A DNA stretch of 64,000 bases, taken from contig NZ_CP030041.1 in assembly GCF_003260975.1 (NCBI RefSeq), forward strand, positions 1,339,001 to 1,403,000. The letters run 5' to 3'. Below the pieces are notes generated by a model that saw only the letters and a list, made by a program, of their open reading frames with translations, did no database searches and was not told the origin of the DNA. Below, piece after piece: positions 37,653-46,902 of this stretch (the stretch's first letter is position 1; each line of letters starts with the position of its first letter). The position numbers were made by a program, and so were the translations under genes. The DNA is from Echinicola strongylocentroti (GTDB lineage: Bacteria > Bacteroidota > Bacteroidia > Cytophagales > Cyclobacteriaceae).

Positions 37653-37884
37653 GTTGTTTTGGGTTATTTATTAGGGTTTTTAATTTTCCAATACCAAAAA
37701 ATGGATCAAGATTCACGCTTTAAATTTTCTGGATACAGACAATATTCAGGTACTAAAAAACTCGGACTGCACTTCAGTGCAAATTTTCCGAAATTCATCA
37801 TACAGGTATCCAAAAAGGTCAAAATCGATTGGTAGTTTAACATGCTCATCTTTAGGTTATAATGTGTTGGGAATTATTGTAGCT

Positions 37885-37948
37885 TAAAATTCAGGTTAAT
37901 TTCCCCTTTCCTTTACTTCAAATGTTCTTAGTATTAGATCAAATGTTC
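37885..37948 (-). promoter_or_regulatory. GH16 promoter with candidate HTCS operator
   Basis: TCAAATGTTC occurs twice (37918-37927 and 37939-37948), a perfect 10-bp direct repeat with a 21-bp period. On the minus strand the half-sites read GAACATTTGA. A -7-like GAATTTTA (37892-37885) lies exactly 30 bp from the proximal half-site, the same distance as at susC. This is the cleanest of the four sites. Confidence 0.65.
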
Positions 37949-38173
37949 AGGCATTGTTTTTTCGGGTGTTTTTTTGACCCTAATTCCACTGCATCGAAAA
38001 AAGTAACATAAAGTAACTGACTTATTTGGCAACCACATTAAGCACATAGGAGGGCACAATAAGGAAAGTGTCCAAGAGCATTCCCCTCATGCAGGTTGTA
38101 AGTCCAGTTCAACACCTCCCTCTCTCTACCCATACAAAACCCACGATATAAAGGCTTTCCGAAGTTAGAGGAG
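37949..38173. other. Spacer between the GH16 promoter and repeat copy A
   Basis: No gene or recognisable site. AT-rich, with T-runs at 37977-37990. It ends where the direct repeat begins at 38174. Confidence 0.4.
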
Positions 38174-38770
38174 ATCATTGCCGTTTAGTTAAGAGTATCC
38201 CCGCTTTTATGTACCTATGTCGCCCTTTTTTGATTGACTTTGGCTGGGGAAACCTGATCATCTTGGTTTATTTTATCCTTTTCCTTTTTTCCATTGATGA
38301 AAAAAGAAAGAAAAAAATCTAGGCCGGTGGTATGCCTTTTAAAATGGGACATGGATTTCCCTTGCGACGATGACCCCTCACCCATTTTAATTTCCATCCG
38401 GTGGCTACGACCTAAAAGTGAGTGGGTCTCGCTGTTCCACGACGCGAGCCAACTCCCTTTCCTAACGGCCTCCACCACCTTCTGAAAAACAGACATACCA
38501 AGGGCCGTAATAAGGAAGCGATACCTTTTTGGGACTTATTAACTGAATCCGCCTTGCAGGTATTGGGCGTTAAGAAATTAAAAAGCGGGTGGGCAAAAAG
38601 GCAGGCTTGTTTGACGAAATACTAGTCAAAAAGAATGTTGGCTGCTAGAAGAGGAGGAGTTTGCCTGCATGAGGGAAGGTTTTAATTTTAGGCCAATAGA
38701 TGCACAGCGGCGGGGTTTTTTGGTCACTTTTTTGACCTGCAGCAAAAAAGTGACAAAGGTGATGAGATGA
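38174..38770 (+). repeat. Long direct repeat, copy A
   Basis: About 600 bp that match 44177-44887 almost throughout (for example ATTGACTTTGGC, CCACGACGCGAGCCAACTC, TGCAGGTATTGGGCGTTAAG). It ends with an A/T-rich hairpin at 38723-38754. It has no credible protein: the open frames differ between copies and are broken by indels. Copies A and B lie in the same orientation on either side of the formaldehyde genes and the AraC gene. Confidence 0.75.
38723..38754. repeat. Hairpin of repeat copy A (12-bp stem)
   Basis: GTCACTTTTTTG (38723-38734) pairs perfectly with CAAAAAAGTGAC (38743-38754) around an 8-nt loop. In copy B the stem is GTTACTTTTTTG/CAAAAAAGTAAC, so a C-G pair has become T-A with both arms changed together. 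May serve as a two-way terminator. Confidence 0.65.
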
Positions 38771-38830
38771 ATATCACGCTGGCAGTGCACAAACAACGTA
38801 AACGCTACCCACTGTAAATCATATATAACC

Positions 38831-41128
38831 TTACTTTTTTATAATATCCACCTCGATTGACTTACTGATTGGGGTATTGCTTTTATCAGCAAAATGTGCA
38901 TTCGGCACCAGGATATTCGTTTCTGGGAAATAAGCAGCCAAATTGCCCCTAGGTATGTCATAAGGCACCACCAAGAAATTTTCCGCCTTTCGGACCTGAC
39001 CATCGTATCGGCTTACCAAATCGACCCGGTCCATTTTCTCCAAGCCCTCCCTTTTGGCATCGCCATGATTCATAAAAAGTACCCGCCGCTCTCCAAACAC
39101 TCCTCTATAGCGGTCGTTAAGGGCATAGATGGTGGTGTTAAATTGATCATGGGACCTAATGGTCATCAATAAATACTTAGCTGAGGTCAATTGATGGTTG
39201 GGAAGTTTGCAGATGCTAAACGATGCTTTCCCATTTGGAAGGCCTGAAAAATCTCCTTCCCTTGCGTTATTGGGCAAGTCAAAACCGCCTTGGGCAGACC
39301 TAGATGAATAGCCAGAAAAACCATCAAATACCGCAGCTATTTTTTCTCTGATCAATCCATAATCGGCTCCCAACTCCTTCCAGTCTATCGCCGTTTTGGT
39401 GCCAAAAAAAGCAGCCCCGATTCCGGCTATTATTTCCGGTTCACTTTTTAGCATTGATGATGAAGGAGCTAAACTCCCTCGGGAGCGATGAACCCTTCCC
39501 ATGCTATTTTCCACGGTAACATACCTCTTCTTGTCTCCCTTTTGGTCCATTTCCGTACGTCCCAGGGTAGGTAGGATGAGTGCCGTCTTTCCCGTTACCA
39601 AGTGGCTCCTGTTTAGTTTGGTGCTGACCTGAACCGTTAAATCACAGTTTTGTAGGGCTTGTGCCGTATACTCCGTGTCGCTTGCTGCGGACACAAAATT
39701 GCCTCCCAAGGCAATAAAAACCTTGGCCTTGTTTTCGTACATGGCCTTGATCGAGTGCACCACATCCAATCCCTCTTTTGTCGGTGGATCAAAACCAAAC
39801 ACACGCTTGTACGCCGCATTAAGCTTAGTGGATACGTGATGGGTAATGCCCACCGTGCGGTCTCCTTGGACATTACTATGGCCACGTACAGGACATGTCC
39901 CCGCGCCAGGCTTACCGATACTTCCTTTTAGCAACAATAAGTTCACACATTCTTGAATATTATCCACTCCGTTTTTATGCTGTGTCAGACCCATTGCCCA
40001 ACAGACAATCACCCTTTTTCCATTTGCCAACCATTCCACGGCTTGGTCTACCTCGGCCTCGGCCACTCCGCACAGCTCCAAAAGGTCTTCCTGAGCATAC
40101 CTGTTCAGGTCTACCAACATTTCCTCTAGGCCATGCGTATTCTTCCTGATAAATTCCCAATCAAAAACGGCCCTTTGCTCCTCATCGAGGATGGCTAATT
40201 TTTTAATGATCAGCTTTAACAAGGCCACGTCTTGGTTGATCCTGACCTGAAGGTACAGGTCTGCCAGTCCCGTGCCTTTTCCGAGCAGTCCAGCCATGTT
40301 TTGGGGATTCTTGAACCGTAACAGCCCTGCTTCTTTAAGGGGGTTTACCGCTATGATCTTCCCACCATTTTCCTTGCATTTTTCCAGTGCAGATAGCATC
40401 CGAGGGTGATTGGTGCCGGGGTTTTGTCCCAATATCATGATGACCTCGGCATGGTACATGTCTTCTAATGTCACGGACCCCTTCCCTATACCCAGTGTCT
40501 CTGTCAATGCCACACCAGATGATTCATGACACATATTGGAGCAGTCGGGCATATTATTGGTGCCAAAAGCCCTTATAAAAAGTCCATACAAAAAAGCTGC
40601 CTCATTACTCGAACGCCCCGAGGTATAAAATATGGCCTCATCGGGATGGTCCAGTTTTTTAAGGTGATCGGTAATTACGGTAAATGCCTCTTCCCAGGAG
40701 ATGGTGCTATAATGGGAACTTCCTGGCTTCAGGATCATGGGATGGGTGAGCCTTCCGCTTTTGCCAATTTTATAATCTGACCATTGGGACATTTCCTCTA
40801 CCGAAAACTGCTCTAGAAATTCCCTTCCCACTCTTTCGGTGGTGGCTTCCTCAGCAATGGCCTTTACACCGTTTTCGCAAAATTCACCAAGCTTACTTCT
40901 CTTTTCTGGGTCTGGCCAGGCACACCCGGGACAGTCTATGCCTTCCTTTTGGTTCAATTGGATAAGCGTAGAGGACGTCCGGGCAAGGCCCATCTCCTTC
41001 AGCGCATGCTCCAAGGCTACTTTAATGGCCGGCACACCCGCCGCAAACTCCTTAGGGGCACTGACATCCCCTCCATCAGGCTCCACGGGTCCTGTAATAG
41101 ATACTTGTCGATATGGGCCTGGCTTCAT
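38831..41128 (-). CDS. Formate dehydrogenase-like molybdopterin oxidoreductase (FdhF/YdeP type)
   Basis: A 765-residue molybdopterin enzyme of the single-subunit FdhF/YdeP-like group. It has CPGCAWPDPEKRSKLGEFC near the N-terminus, YTSGRSSNEAAFLYG, NMCHESSGVAL (candidate Mo-ligand Cys) and LGQNPGTNHPRM, and a C-terminal MopB_CT domain (MTIRSHDQFNTTIYALNDRY). No other subunit or FdhD is nearby. Family members are annotated as formate dehydrogenase alpha, but YdeP-type activity is not fully settled. It is 26 bp after the esterase gene in the same direction, so the third step (formate to CO2) of formaldehyde disposal is a good inference. Confidence 0.8.
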   Translation of the reverse strand: MKPGPYRQVSITGPVEPDGGDVSAPKEFAAGVPAIKVALEHALKEMGLARTSSTLIQLNQKEGIDCPGCAWPDPEKRSKLGEFCENGVKAIAEEATTERVGREFLEQFSVEEMSQWSDYKIGKSGRLTHPMILKPGSSHYSTISWEEAFTVITDHLKKLDHPDEAIFYTSGRSSNEAAFLYGLFIRAFGTNNMPDCSNMCHESSGVALTETLGIGKGSVTLEDMYHAEVIMILGQNPGTNHPRMLSALEKCKENGGKIIAVNPLKEAGLLRFKNPQNMAGLLGKGTGLADLYLQVRINQDVALLKLIIKKLAILDEEQRAVFDWEFIRKNTHGLEEMLVDLNRYAQEDLLELCGVAEAEVDQAVEWLANGKRVIVCWAMGLTQHKNGVDNIQECVNLLLLKGSIGKPGAGTCPVRGHSNVQGDRTVGITHHVSTKLNAAYKRVFGFDPPTKEGLDVVHSIKAMYENKAKVFIALGGNFVSAASDTEYTAQALQNCDLTVQVSTKLNRSHLVTGKTALILPTLGRTEMDQKGDKKRYVTVENSMGRVHRSRGSLAPSSSMLKSEPEIIAGIGAAFFGTKTAIDWKELGADYGLIREKIAAVFDGFSGYSSRSAQGGFDLPNNAREGDFSGLPNGKASFSICKLPNHQLTSAKYLLMTIRSHDQFNTTIYALNDRYRGVFGERRVLFMNHGDAKREGLEKMDRVDLVSRYDGQVRKAENFLVVPYDIPRGNLAAYFPETNILVPNAHFADKSNTPISKSIEVDIIKK

Positions 41129-41154
41129 TGACTCTTGGTATTTTGAATGGTAAT

Positions 41155-41982
41155 TTAGTATTCTCTTGGCGCTTCTGATGCGCGGCTTAGTAGCGTATCA
41201 AAAAACAATAATGTATCCCTTAAATGGCTGTTCCAATAGGACCATTCATGCCCCCCCGAAAACTCCTGGTAATCATGCTTGACCCCAAGCTCATCCAGTT
41301 GCCGATGGAGTAACCTATTCGCCGATAACAATTCATCATCCACTCCACAATCAAACCGCAAAGGAGGAAGGGTATCCCTGTTCTGCTGCATCAATTTAAA
41401 CACATTTCCTTCACCAGCCAAGGAATTTCTGTCTGTCCAGCTTTCCTCGGCAAACAGGGTCATTTGATCAATATCCGTTATGGAACTATGACCTGATATC
41501 CCGCTGTACCGCTCACCGTACCTCGCTCCTATATTCATGGCGCCAAAGCCACCCATGGAAAGCCCGGCGATAAAACGGGGAGAATGAGGCGAAAAGCATT
41601 CGAAATTTTCTATGGCCGCCAGAGGTACTTCCTCCGAAATCCATTTGTCGAAACTTTTGCCATGGTGTGTCAAATAAGCCGATCCATCCCCCCACAAACC
41701 ATCCGAAGGCATTACCAGTCCCATAGGAGCTATTTGGTTTTGCTGGATCAATTCCTCCAGCACCAAATGAGCACCAGCCTTAAGCGCCCAGACCCAAGCG
41801 CTCCCATAGACACCATGGAGCAAGGTGACCATCGGAAGGTCAGTGTACTTCCCCTCGGGCACATACAAACAGATGTCGGCCCTTCCTTCTAGATTTTGGC
41901 TCTTTACCGTCAAAAAACGAAGGCCATCCATCGAATAGGCATCGGAATTTTCGGTTGTTCTAAATTGTGATTTTTTCATCAT
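41155..41982 (-). CDS. S-formylglutathione hydrolase-like esterase (esterase D type)
   Basis: A 275-residue alpha/beta hydrolase of the putative esterase (PF00756) type. The nucleophile elbow is GLSMGG (Ser142), with the acid in GVDDELL and His in SGGHEWSYW. LLHGVYGSAWVW forms the oxyanion region. It overlaps the dehydrogenase gene by 4 bp and lies just before the formate dehydrogenase gene. In this setting it likely hydrolyses an S-formyl-thiol to formate. Other PF00756 members cleave acetyl or feruloyl esters, so the substrate rests on context. Confidence 0.8.
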   Translation of the reverse strand: MMKKSQFRTTENSDAYSMDGLRFLTVKSQNLEGRADICLYVPEGKYTDLPMVTLLHGVYGSAWVWALKAGAHLVLEELIQQNQIAPMGLVMPSDGLWGDGSAYLTHHGKSFDKWISEEVPLAAIENFECFSPHSPRFIAGLSMGGFGAMNIGARYGERYSGISGHSSITDIDQMTLFAEESWTDRNSLAGEGNVFKLMQQNRDTLPPLRFDCGVDDELLSANRLLHRQLDELGVKHDYQEFSGGHEWSYWNSHLRDTLLFFDTLLSRASEAPREY

Positions 41983-43100
41983 TCAAAAGTTACCACACCT
42001 TTTGCATTTTTCCCTTCTATCATATCAGCCATTGCTTGGTCCAGCGCTGAAAGCGGATAGGTATTGGTGATCATTTCGTCTAGCATCAGGTCACCTTTGG
42101 TATATAAGCTAAACAATTTTGGGAAATCGATGGCTGGCCTGCATTTCCCATAAAGAGGATTGATATAGATCTTGTCCCATTCAAAAAGCCGCATATCTAT
42201 GGTAATCTCCTCCTCGATCCCACTTACTTGTACAGCCGTACCCGCATTTCTTATCATCGCCAAGGGAGCCGCTCCCAAGGCTGGAATGGCGGTGCATTCA
42301 AATGCATAATCAGCACCTCTTCCCCCAAACAGTTGCTTTACCTCTTTCGCCACTTGGGTCAACCCTTGGTCTTCTTTTGAAGCTTGGATGGTATCCGTTG
42401 CGCCAAACTCCCGGGCCATCTGAAGGCGCTGGGGATTGATATCCACCGCCACAATATGAGAGGCTCCAGCGATCTTACATGCTTGGATGACATTCAGACC
42501 AACCCCTCCGGTACCCAAAACCACCGCCGAACTCCCGGCCTGAAACCTTGCGGAATTCACCACAGAACCATAGCCCGTCATCACGCCACAGCTCAGGATA
42601 CTCGCCGAAGTAAATGGAATCGATTTGTCCATTTTTACACATGCGCTGGATTTTACCAACGTGTATTCCGACAAGGTTCCGATATTAAATGACCTCTCTA
42701 TCGCTTGCCCCTTCCAGGTAGTGGAAGAAAGTGTGGCATGTCCAGGAGTGTATCCATTTCCCCCCGCTGTCACGGGAGAGTTGTTCTCACAGATGTGTTG
42801 ATTACCTTCTTGGCATTGAAAGCAGTGCATACAAGGAGTGGCCCAGTTGAGCAGTACCGGATCCCCCTTTTTGAGGCCCGTCACACCTTCTCCACAGGCC
42901 ACTACCTCTCCAGCTCCCTCATGGCCCATGACTATGGGTTTTCCCCAAGTAAGGGAATCATAATCAGTATGGCACAATCCTGCCGCTTTCATCTTTACCA
43001 ATACCTCATCAGCCCCTGGTGCTCCCACTTGGATATCACTGATTATAAACGCTCCATCTCCTGTGGCTATTGCTGCCTTGGACATTATACTGTTGTTCAT
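41979..43100 (-). CDS. Class III-type zinc alcohol dehydrogenase (formaldehyde dehydrogenase)
   Basis: A 373-residue MDR-family dehydrogenase. Catalytic zinc ligands are Cys43 (GLCHTDY) and the GHEGAGE His. The structural zinc loop CMHCFQCQEGNQHIC carries four Cys. The Rossmann motif is VLGTGGVGLNV. Sequence style is that of S-(hydroxymethyl)glutathione dehydrogenases. First gene of a three-gene unit with the esterase and formate dehydrogenase. Dehydrogenases of this kind occur next to P450s in marine galactan loci, and some oxidise other alcohols, so formaldehyde is likely but not certain as the substrate. Confidence 0.82.
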   Translation of the reverse strand: MNNSIMSKAAIATGDGAFIISDIQVGAPGADEVLVKMKAAGLCHTDYDSLTWGKPIVMGHEGAGEVVACGEGVTGLKKGDPVLLNWATPCMHCFQCQEGNQHICENNSPVTAGGNGYTPGHATLSSTTWKGQAIERSFNIGTLSEYTLVKSSACVKMDKSIPFTSASILSCGVMTGYGSVVNSARFQAGSSAVVLGTGGVGLNVIQACKIAGASHIVAVDINPQRLQMAREFGATDTIQASKEDQGLTQVAKEVKQLFGGRGADYAFECTAIPALGAAPLAMIRNAGTAVQVSGIEEEITIDMRLFEWDKIYINPLYGKCRPAIDFPKLFSLYTKGDLMLDEMITNTYPLSALDQAMADMIEGKNAKGVVTFE

Positions 43101-43263
43101 CTATCACACTGTTTTTAGTTCCTGTTTTACTTGAGCCAAATCGGAGTGTTGGCCTTACGCTGCTTCTCGATTGAGCAATACAAACTTGCCATCTATACAC
43201 GGCATAATCTTCCCTTATTTTGACCATATTATACACTATTATGTTACCAAATAAATATTTACC

Positions 43264-43271
43264 TATATTTG
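43264..43271 (+). promoter_or_regulatory. Promoter -7 box of the AraC gene
   Basis: TATATTTG fits the TAnnTTTG consensus and lies 22 bp before the start codon at 43294. A clear TTG -33 box at the right distance is not evident, as expected for an activated or weak promoter. Confidence 0.45.
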
Positions 43272-43293
43272 AAGTACCTTTTAGCATATTCAT

Positions 43294-44136
43294 ATGAAAG
43301 CAATTCTAGAAAAAGTCCTCTTGGAGGAGCAGGATCCAGTTCTCTCCTTCAGTTATAATAAAAAGGACTTCGAAACTCCGTATCATTTTCATCCCGAGTT
43401 TGAGCTGACATACATCATGGAGAGTTCTGGGATCAGGTACGTAGGAAACAATATATCTGACTATCAACCTGGTGACTTGGTAATGCTGGGCAAAAACTTA
43501 CCCCACTGCTGGAAAAATGAACGCAGTGAGCACCAATCAAGCAGGTCCCTTGTCCTCCAATGGAGGGAAGAAATCATCCCTGAACTACCTTGGTTTGAAA
43601 AGATCAGGCAACTACATAAAGATGCCGAAAGGGGCTTGTACTTTTTACCAGACGCCAAGGAGGACATTTTAAGAGCTATGCAGGCAGTCCTTCACAGTAC
43701 AGGCTTGGACAAGTACCAGGCAATGGTGGGGCTTCTGGACCTGATGACCAATAAAGGCCAATTCAAAAAACTGGCCGGCTCATCTTACAGCTCCGACCTT
43801 AGCCATGACACCAACGACAGGCTCCAAGCAGTCCAGCAGTACGTCAATAACCATTACCAAGAGAAAATCAAGCTAAAGGACATCGCTGATCATTTACATA
43901 TGAGTGAACAGTCATTTTCCAGGTTTTTCAGCAAGACTTGGAAAAAACCCTTTTTTGTGTTTCTCAATGAGTACAGGATCAATATCGCCAGCAGAGTGAT
44001 CTTGGAAACGGACAAGCAAATGACAGAGATTGCTTTTGAGTGCGGCTATGAGAGCTTGGCATTTTTTTATAAGCAGTTTAAAAAATTCAAAAAACACACT
44101 CCTCTGGAATTCAGAAAGATGTTTCAAAGGATCTGA
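43294..44136 (+). CDS. AraC-family regulator 1
   Basis: A 280-residue protein. The N-terminal cupin-like sensor has PYHFHPEFELTYI and GIRYVGNNISDYQPGDLVMLG. The C-terminal double HTH is at about residues 185-278 (KDIADHLHMSEQSFSRFFSKTWKKPF, MTEIAFECGYESLAFFYKQFKK). It diverges from the alcohol dehydrogenase operon, 193 bp apart, so it probably regulates it. Its sensor is clearly homologous to that of the AraC gene at 57041 (HFHPxxELTY, SSGIRYVG, GDLV), so both may sense related sugars. Confidence 0.88.
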   Translation: MKAILEKVLLEEQDPVLSFSYNKKDFETPYHFHPEFELTYIMESSGIRYVGNNISDYQPGDLVMLGKNLPHCWKNERSEHQSSRSLVLQWREEIIPELPWFEKIRQLHKDAERGLYFLPDAKEDILRAMQAVLHSTGLDKYQAMVGLLDLMTNKGQFKKLAGSSYSSDLSHDTNDRLQAVQQYVNNHYQEKIKLKDIADHLHMSEQSFSRFFSKTWKKPFFVFLNEYRINIASRVILETDKQMTEIAFECGYESLAFFYKQFKKFKKHTPLEFRKMFQRI

Positions 44137-44176
44137 ATCACTCCATGACATCTTATAAATTAAGATTAAACCCGGA

Positions 44177-44887
44177 ATCAATGCCGTTTAGTTAAGGGGA
44201 TTTCCTTCTTTTCATATACCTAAAAGTCCTTTTTTTGATTGACTTTGGCGGGGGAAACCTGATCATCTTGGTGGATTTTATCCTTTTCCTTTTTTCCCCC
44301 GAAAGCCTTCGGGGCAGGCTATTGATGAAAAAAGAAAGAAAAAAATCTAGGCCGGTGGTATGCCTTTTAAAATGGAACATGGATTTACCCTGCGACCGAG
44401 ATCCGTCACCCATTTTAATTTCCACCCGATGGCTACGGCCTAAAAGTGAGTGGGTCTCGCTGTTCCACGACGCGAGCCAACTCACTTTCTTAACGGCCTC
44501 CACCATCGGCTGGAAAACAGGCATACCAAGGGCCGTCATATGGAAACAACACCTTTTTTGGCTCAGGGGGACTTATAGTTCTGGCTCAACTTGGTTACTT
44601 AAGAAAATATACCACTACATGGAATAATGATGATAATTTATCCATAAGAAACTTATTAATCGGATCCGCCTTGCAGGTATTGGGCGTTAAGAAATTAAAA
44701 AGCGGGTGGGCAAGAAGGCAGGCTTGTTTGACGAAATACTAGCCAAAAAGAATGTTGGCAGCTAAAAAAGGAGGAGTTTGCCTGCATGAGGGGAGGCTTT
44801 AATTTTAGGCCAATAGATGCACAGCGGCGGGGTTTTTTGGTTACTTTTTTGACCTGAAGCAAAAAAGTAACAAAGGTAAAGGGATGA
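44177..44887 (+). repeat. Long direct repeat, copy B
   Basis: Matches copy A (38174-38770) over its length, with two insertions: about 24 bp containing CCCCGAAAGCCTTCGGGG near 44298 and about 95 bp near 44540-44640. Its left end carries AATGCCGTTTAGTTA (44180-44194), whose perfect inverse TAACTAAACGGCATT lies at 44964-44978. This copy therefore looks like part of a 799-bp element with 15-bp terminal inverted repeats. Confidence 0.72.
44840..44871. repeat. Hairpin of repeat copy B (12-bp stem)
   Basis: GTTACTTTTTTG (44840-44851) and CAAAAAAGTAAC (44860-44871), 8-nt loop. The pair that differs from copy A has changed on both arms. Confidence 0.65.
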
Positions 44888-44979
44888 AAACCACCTAGGA
44901 ATTTAGCTAGAAAAATAACTGCCCAAGGGAAAAATATAGAACCCATATTTTCCAGACACACACTAACTAAACGGCATTA

Positions 44980-45149
44980 AACCCGGAATATGCATTAGCC
45001 TATCTGTCACGACCTGGAACTGCTTCAAAATCAGCCGTTTCACTTTAGTTTTCGGCATTACCGTAGCGGTGCTACGCTAATGCCTCCAAACTAACTGATT
45101 TTCTTGCAATTTCAGCTCTCACTACGATTCCTAACGCATAATCCGGGTT
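44980..45149. mobile_element. MITE-like 170-bp nested palindrome
   Basis: Bounded by AACCCGGAATATGCATTAG (44980-44998) and CTAACGCATAATCCGGGTT (45131-45149), which pair at 17 of 19 positions. Inside, AAAATCAG...TAGTTT pairs with AAACTAACTGATTTT, and the centre is a hairpin at 45054-45084 (GGCATTA/TAATGCC and CGTAGC/GCTACG with one mismatch). No protein is encoded. A decayed relative lies near 31960-32036. Confidence 0.6.
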
Positions 45150-45319
45150 AAATATATTCTTTTCGGTCATCATTACATATATATCAAATCATTTACAAAC
45201 ATAATAGCATATAAATCAAACAAAAAACAGGAAGAAGAGAAAGCGTATTCTTCTCACATTTGTATAACAGCAATTAACCTATTGCATTATCCTAAGGTGA
45301 AACCCGAAAAGGCAAAAAA
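45150..45319 (+). other. Leader region of the P450 operon
   Basis: CACATTTG at 45255-45262 is one base from the TAnnTTTG box and lies 57 bp before the P450 start, a candidate -7 box without a clear -33. The 21-bp repeat operator found at the other four promoters is not present. The stretch is otherwise AT-rich and empty. Confidence 0.35.
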
Positions 45320-46470
45320 ATGGAGAAGTTTGAATTACCCGATCCCTTTGAGGGAGCCAGAGAGCAACGTGGATATGGAAAAGTAGAGGACCAGAATGAC
45401 CCTGTCACCATGTTATTGAGGCTGAGAGACGTTAGAAAAACAGCCAAGAACACACAAACCTTCCAATCTGGTGCACAGCCTGGCCGAATAGTCGTACCCT
45501 CTGAAGTAAACATCCGAAGTACACGGCAGATCCCCTTTGAGGTGGATCCTCCCATGCACCGTCCATACCGGGACTTATTGGAAGATTGGTTTAGAAGGCC
45601 TGAAAAGGACACCTATAAAGCCCAACTTAGTGAAATAATCAGAGGGCTTGTACAGGAGGCCAGGTCCAAGACCCAAGTGGAAATAGTCAATGACATTGCC
45701 CTAAAACTACAATCCCGCGCATTGACCTTGCTCCTTAATGTGCCAATGGAGGAAGCAGAAACGTGGATATCATGGGGGACGCATGTATTCAGAAGCGAGG
45801 ACAATCCCGTGGACGGGGATAAAGCAAAAATCCTCTACGACTATATCGACAGTCAAACCGAGCAAGCCCTATCCAACCCGGGAGATGACCTGTACAGTAT
45901 TTTGCTCAATAGTGAAATAGAAGGCAAAAAGCTCAGCAAAGAAGAGGTAAAAGGGGTCATGATCCTGACATTCGCCGGTGGCAGGGATACAGTAATCAAC
46001 GCTGTCACCAATACTTTGGCCTATCTGTCCAGCAATCCCAAAGCCCTTCCTGCCATCAAGGAAGACCCAACCATGCTCAATACAGCCGTAGAGGAATTGG
46101 TCAGGTACTTCTCCCCCTGACACATATGGGAAGAGTGGCTACCGAAGATACTGAAGTATGCGAACATGCGATCAAAGCAGATAGTAGGGTCTCCCTATGC
46201 TGGGCTTCTGCCAATAGGGACCCAAAGACTTTTGAAAACCCGAACACCATCGATCTGGAAAGAAAACTAAACCCTCATGTGGGCTTTGGCTTTGGCATCC
46301 ACAAATGCCTGGGAGCCACCCATGCACGGCAGGTTCTCAGGACACTACTATCCGTCTTGGCCGAAATGGACGTGAAACTGCAAATGGTCAAAGGAGATAG
46401 TAATATCGAAGATTGGGGGGAATTTAAAAGAAAAGTAGGCTATGACCGATTGGAGATGAAATTCTCTTAA
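45320..46470 (+). pseudogene. Cytochrome P450 (6-O-methyl-galactose demethylase type), frameshifted
   Basis: Joined product of about 383 residues. Part one has the I-helix AGGRDT (219-224) and the K-helix ELVR (259-262), then stops at TGA (46118-46120) after RYFSP. The family continues with a Leu-Thr-His-type segment; adding one C to the CCCCC run just before the stop gives RYFSPLTHMGRVATED in frame. Part two then has the haem motif FGFGIHKCLG. All key residues are present, but split over two frames. With its ferredoxin and reductase downstream it matches systems known to demethylate 6-O-methyl-D-galactose of porphyran, yielding galactose and formaldehyde. Confidence 0.88.
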
Positions 46471-46585
46471 TCCTTCAAAAAGCTATTGACATGATCTGTT
46501 TCATTGGCCATATGGACTCACTGCCGAAACAGACCTGTACTTATCCATCACTACCTATATCATCACCAATACCAGCAAAAACTGT

Positions 46586-46894
46586 ATGAAAAAAGTCACA
46601 TATATCACCCAAAAAGAAGAAGCAAAAACAGCAACTGCCAGCTCTGGAAACCTTATGGAGCTGGCCATAGCCAACAATATCGAAGGCATCGAAGGTGATT
46701 GTGGTGGTGTGTGCAGCTGTGCGACCTGCCATATCCACCTTACTCCTGAAGATTTCGAAACAGTCGGTGGCCCTGGCGAAATAGAAGAGGAAATGCTGGA
46801 GCTGGAAGACAATGTGTCCCCCTACAGCCGATTGGCCTGTCAGGTACCTATCTCATCACTACCTGACCAGATCACCGTCAAAGTAGCCAACTGA
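46586..46894 (+). CDS. [2Fe-2S] ferredoxin, adrenodoxin type
   Basis: A 102-residue ferredoxin with cluster ligands Cys39, Cys45 and Cys48 (CGGVCSCATCH, C-x5-C-x2-C) and the last Cys near residue 85 (LACQVP). This is the vertebrate/bacterial adrenodoxin-like type that feeds electrons to P450s. It lies 115 bp after the P450 and 8 bp before the reductase, so it is the dedicated electron carrier. Confidence 0.93.
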   Translation: MKKVTYITQKEEAKTATASSGNLMELAIANNIEGIEGDCGGVCSCATCHIHLTPEDFETVGGPGEIEEEMLELEDNVSPYSRLACQVPISSLPDQITVKVAN

Positions 46895-46902
46895 ACCGTA
46901 CC

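Noticed and set aside
38215-38496. 93-codon minus-strand frame in repeat copy A and its relative in copy B
   Set aside because: The two copies give different frames and are broken by insertions; the sequence behaves as a non-coding repeat.
46100-46130. Programmed frameshift or selenocysteine at the P450 TGA
   Set aside because: No slippery heptamer with stimulatory structure, and no known recoding in this P450 family; a single missing C explains it.
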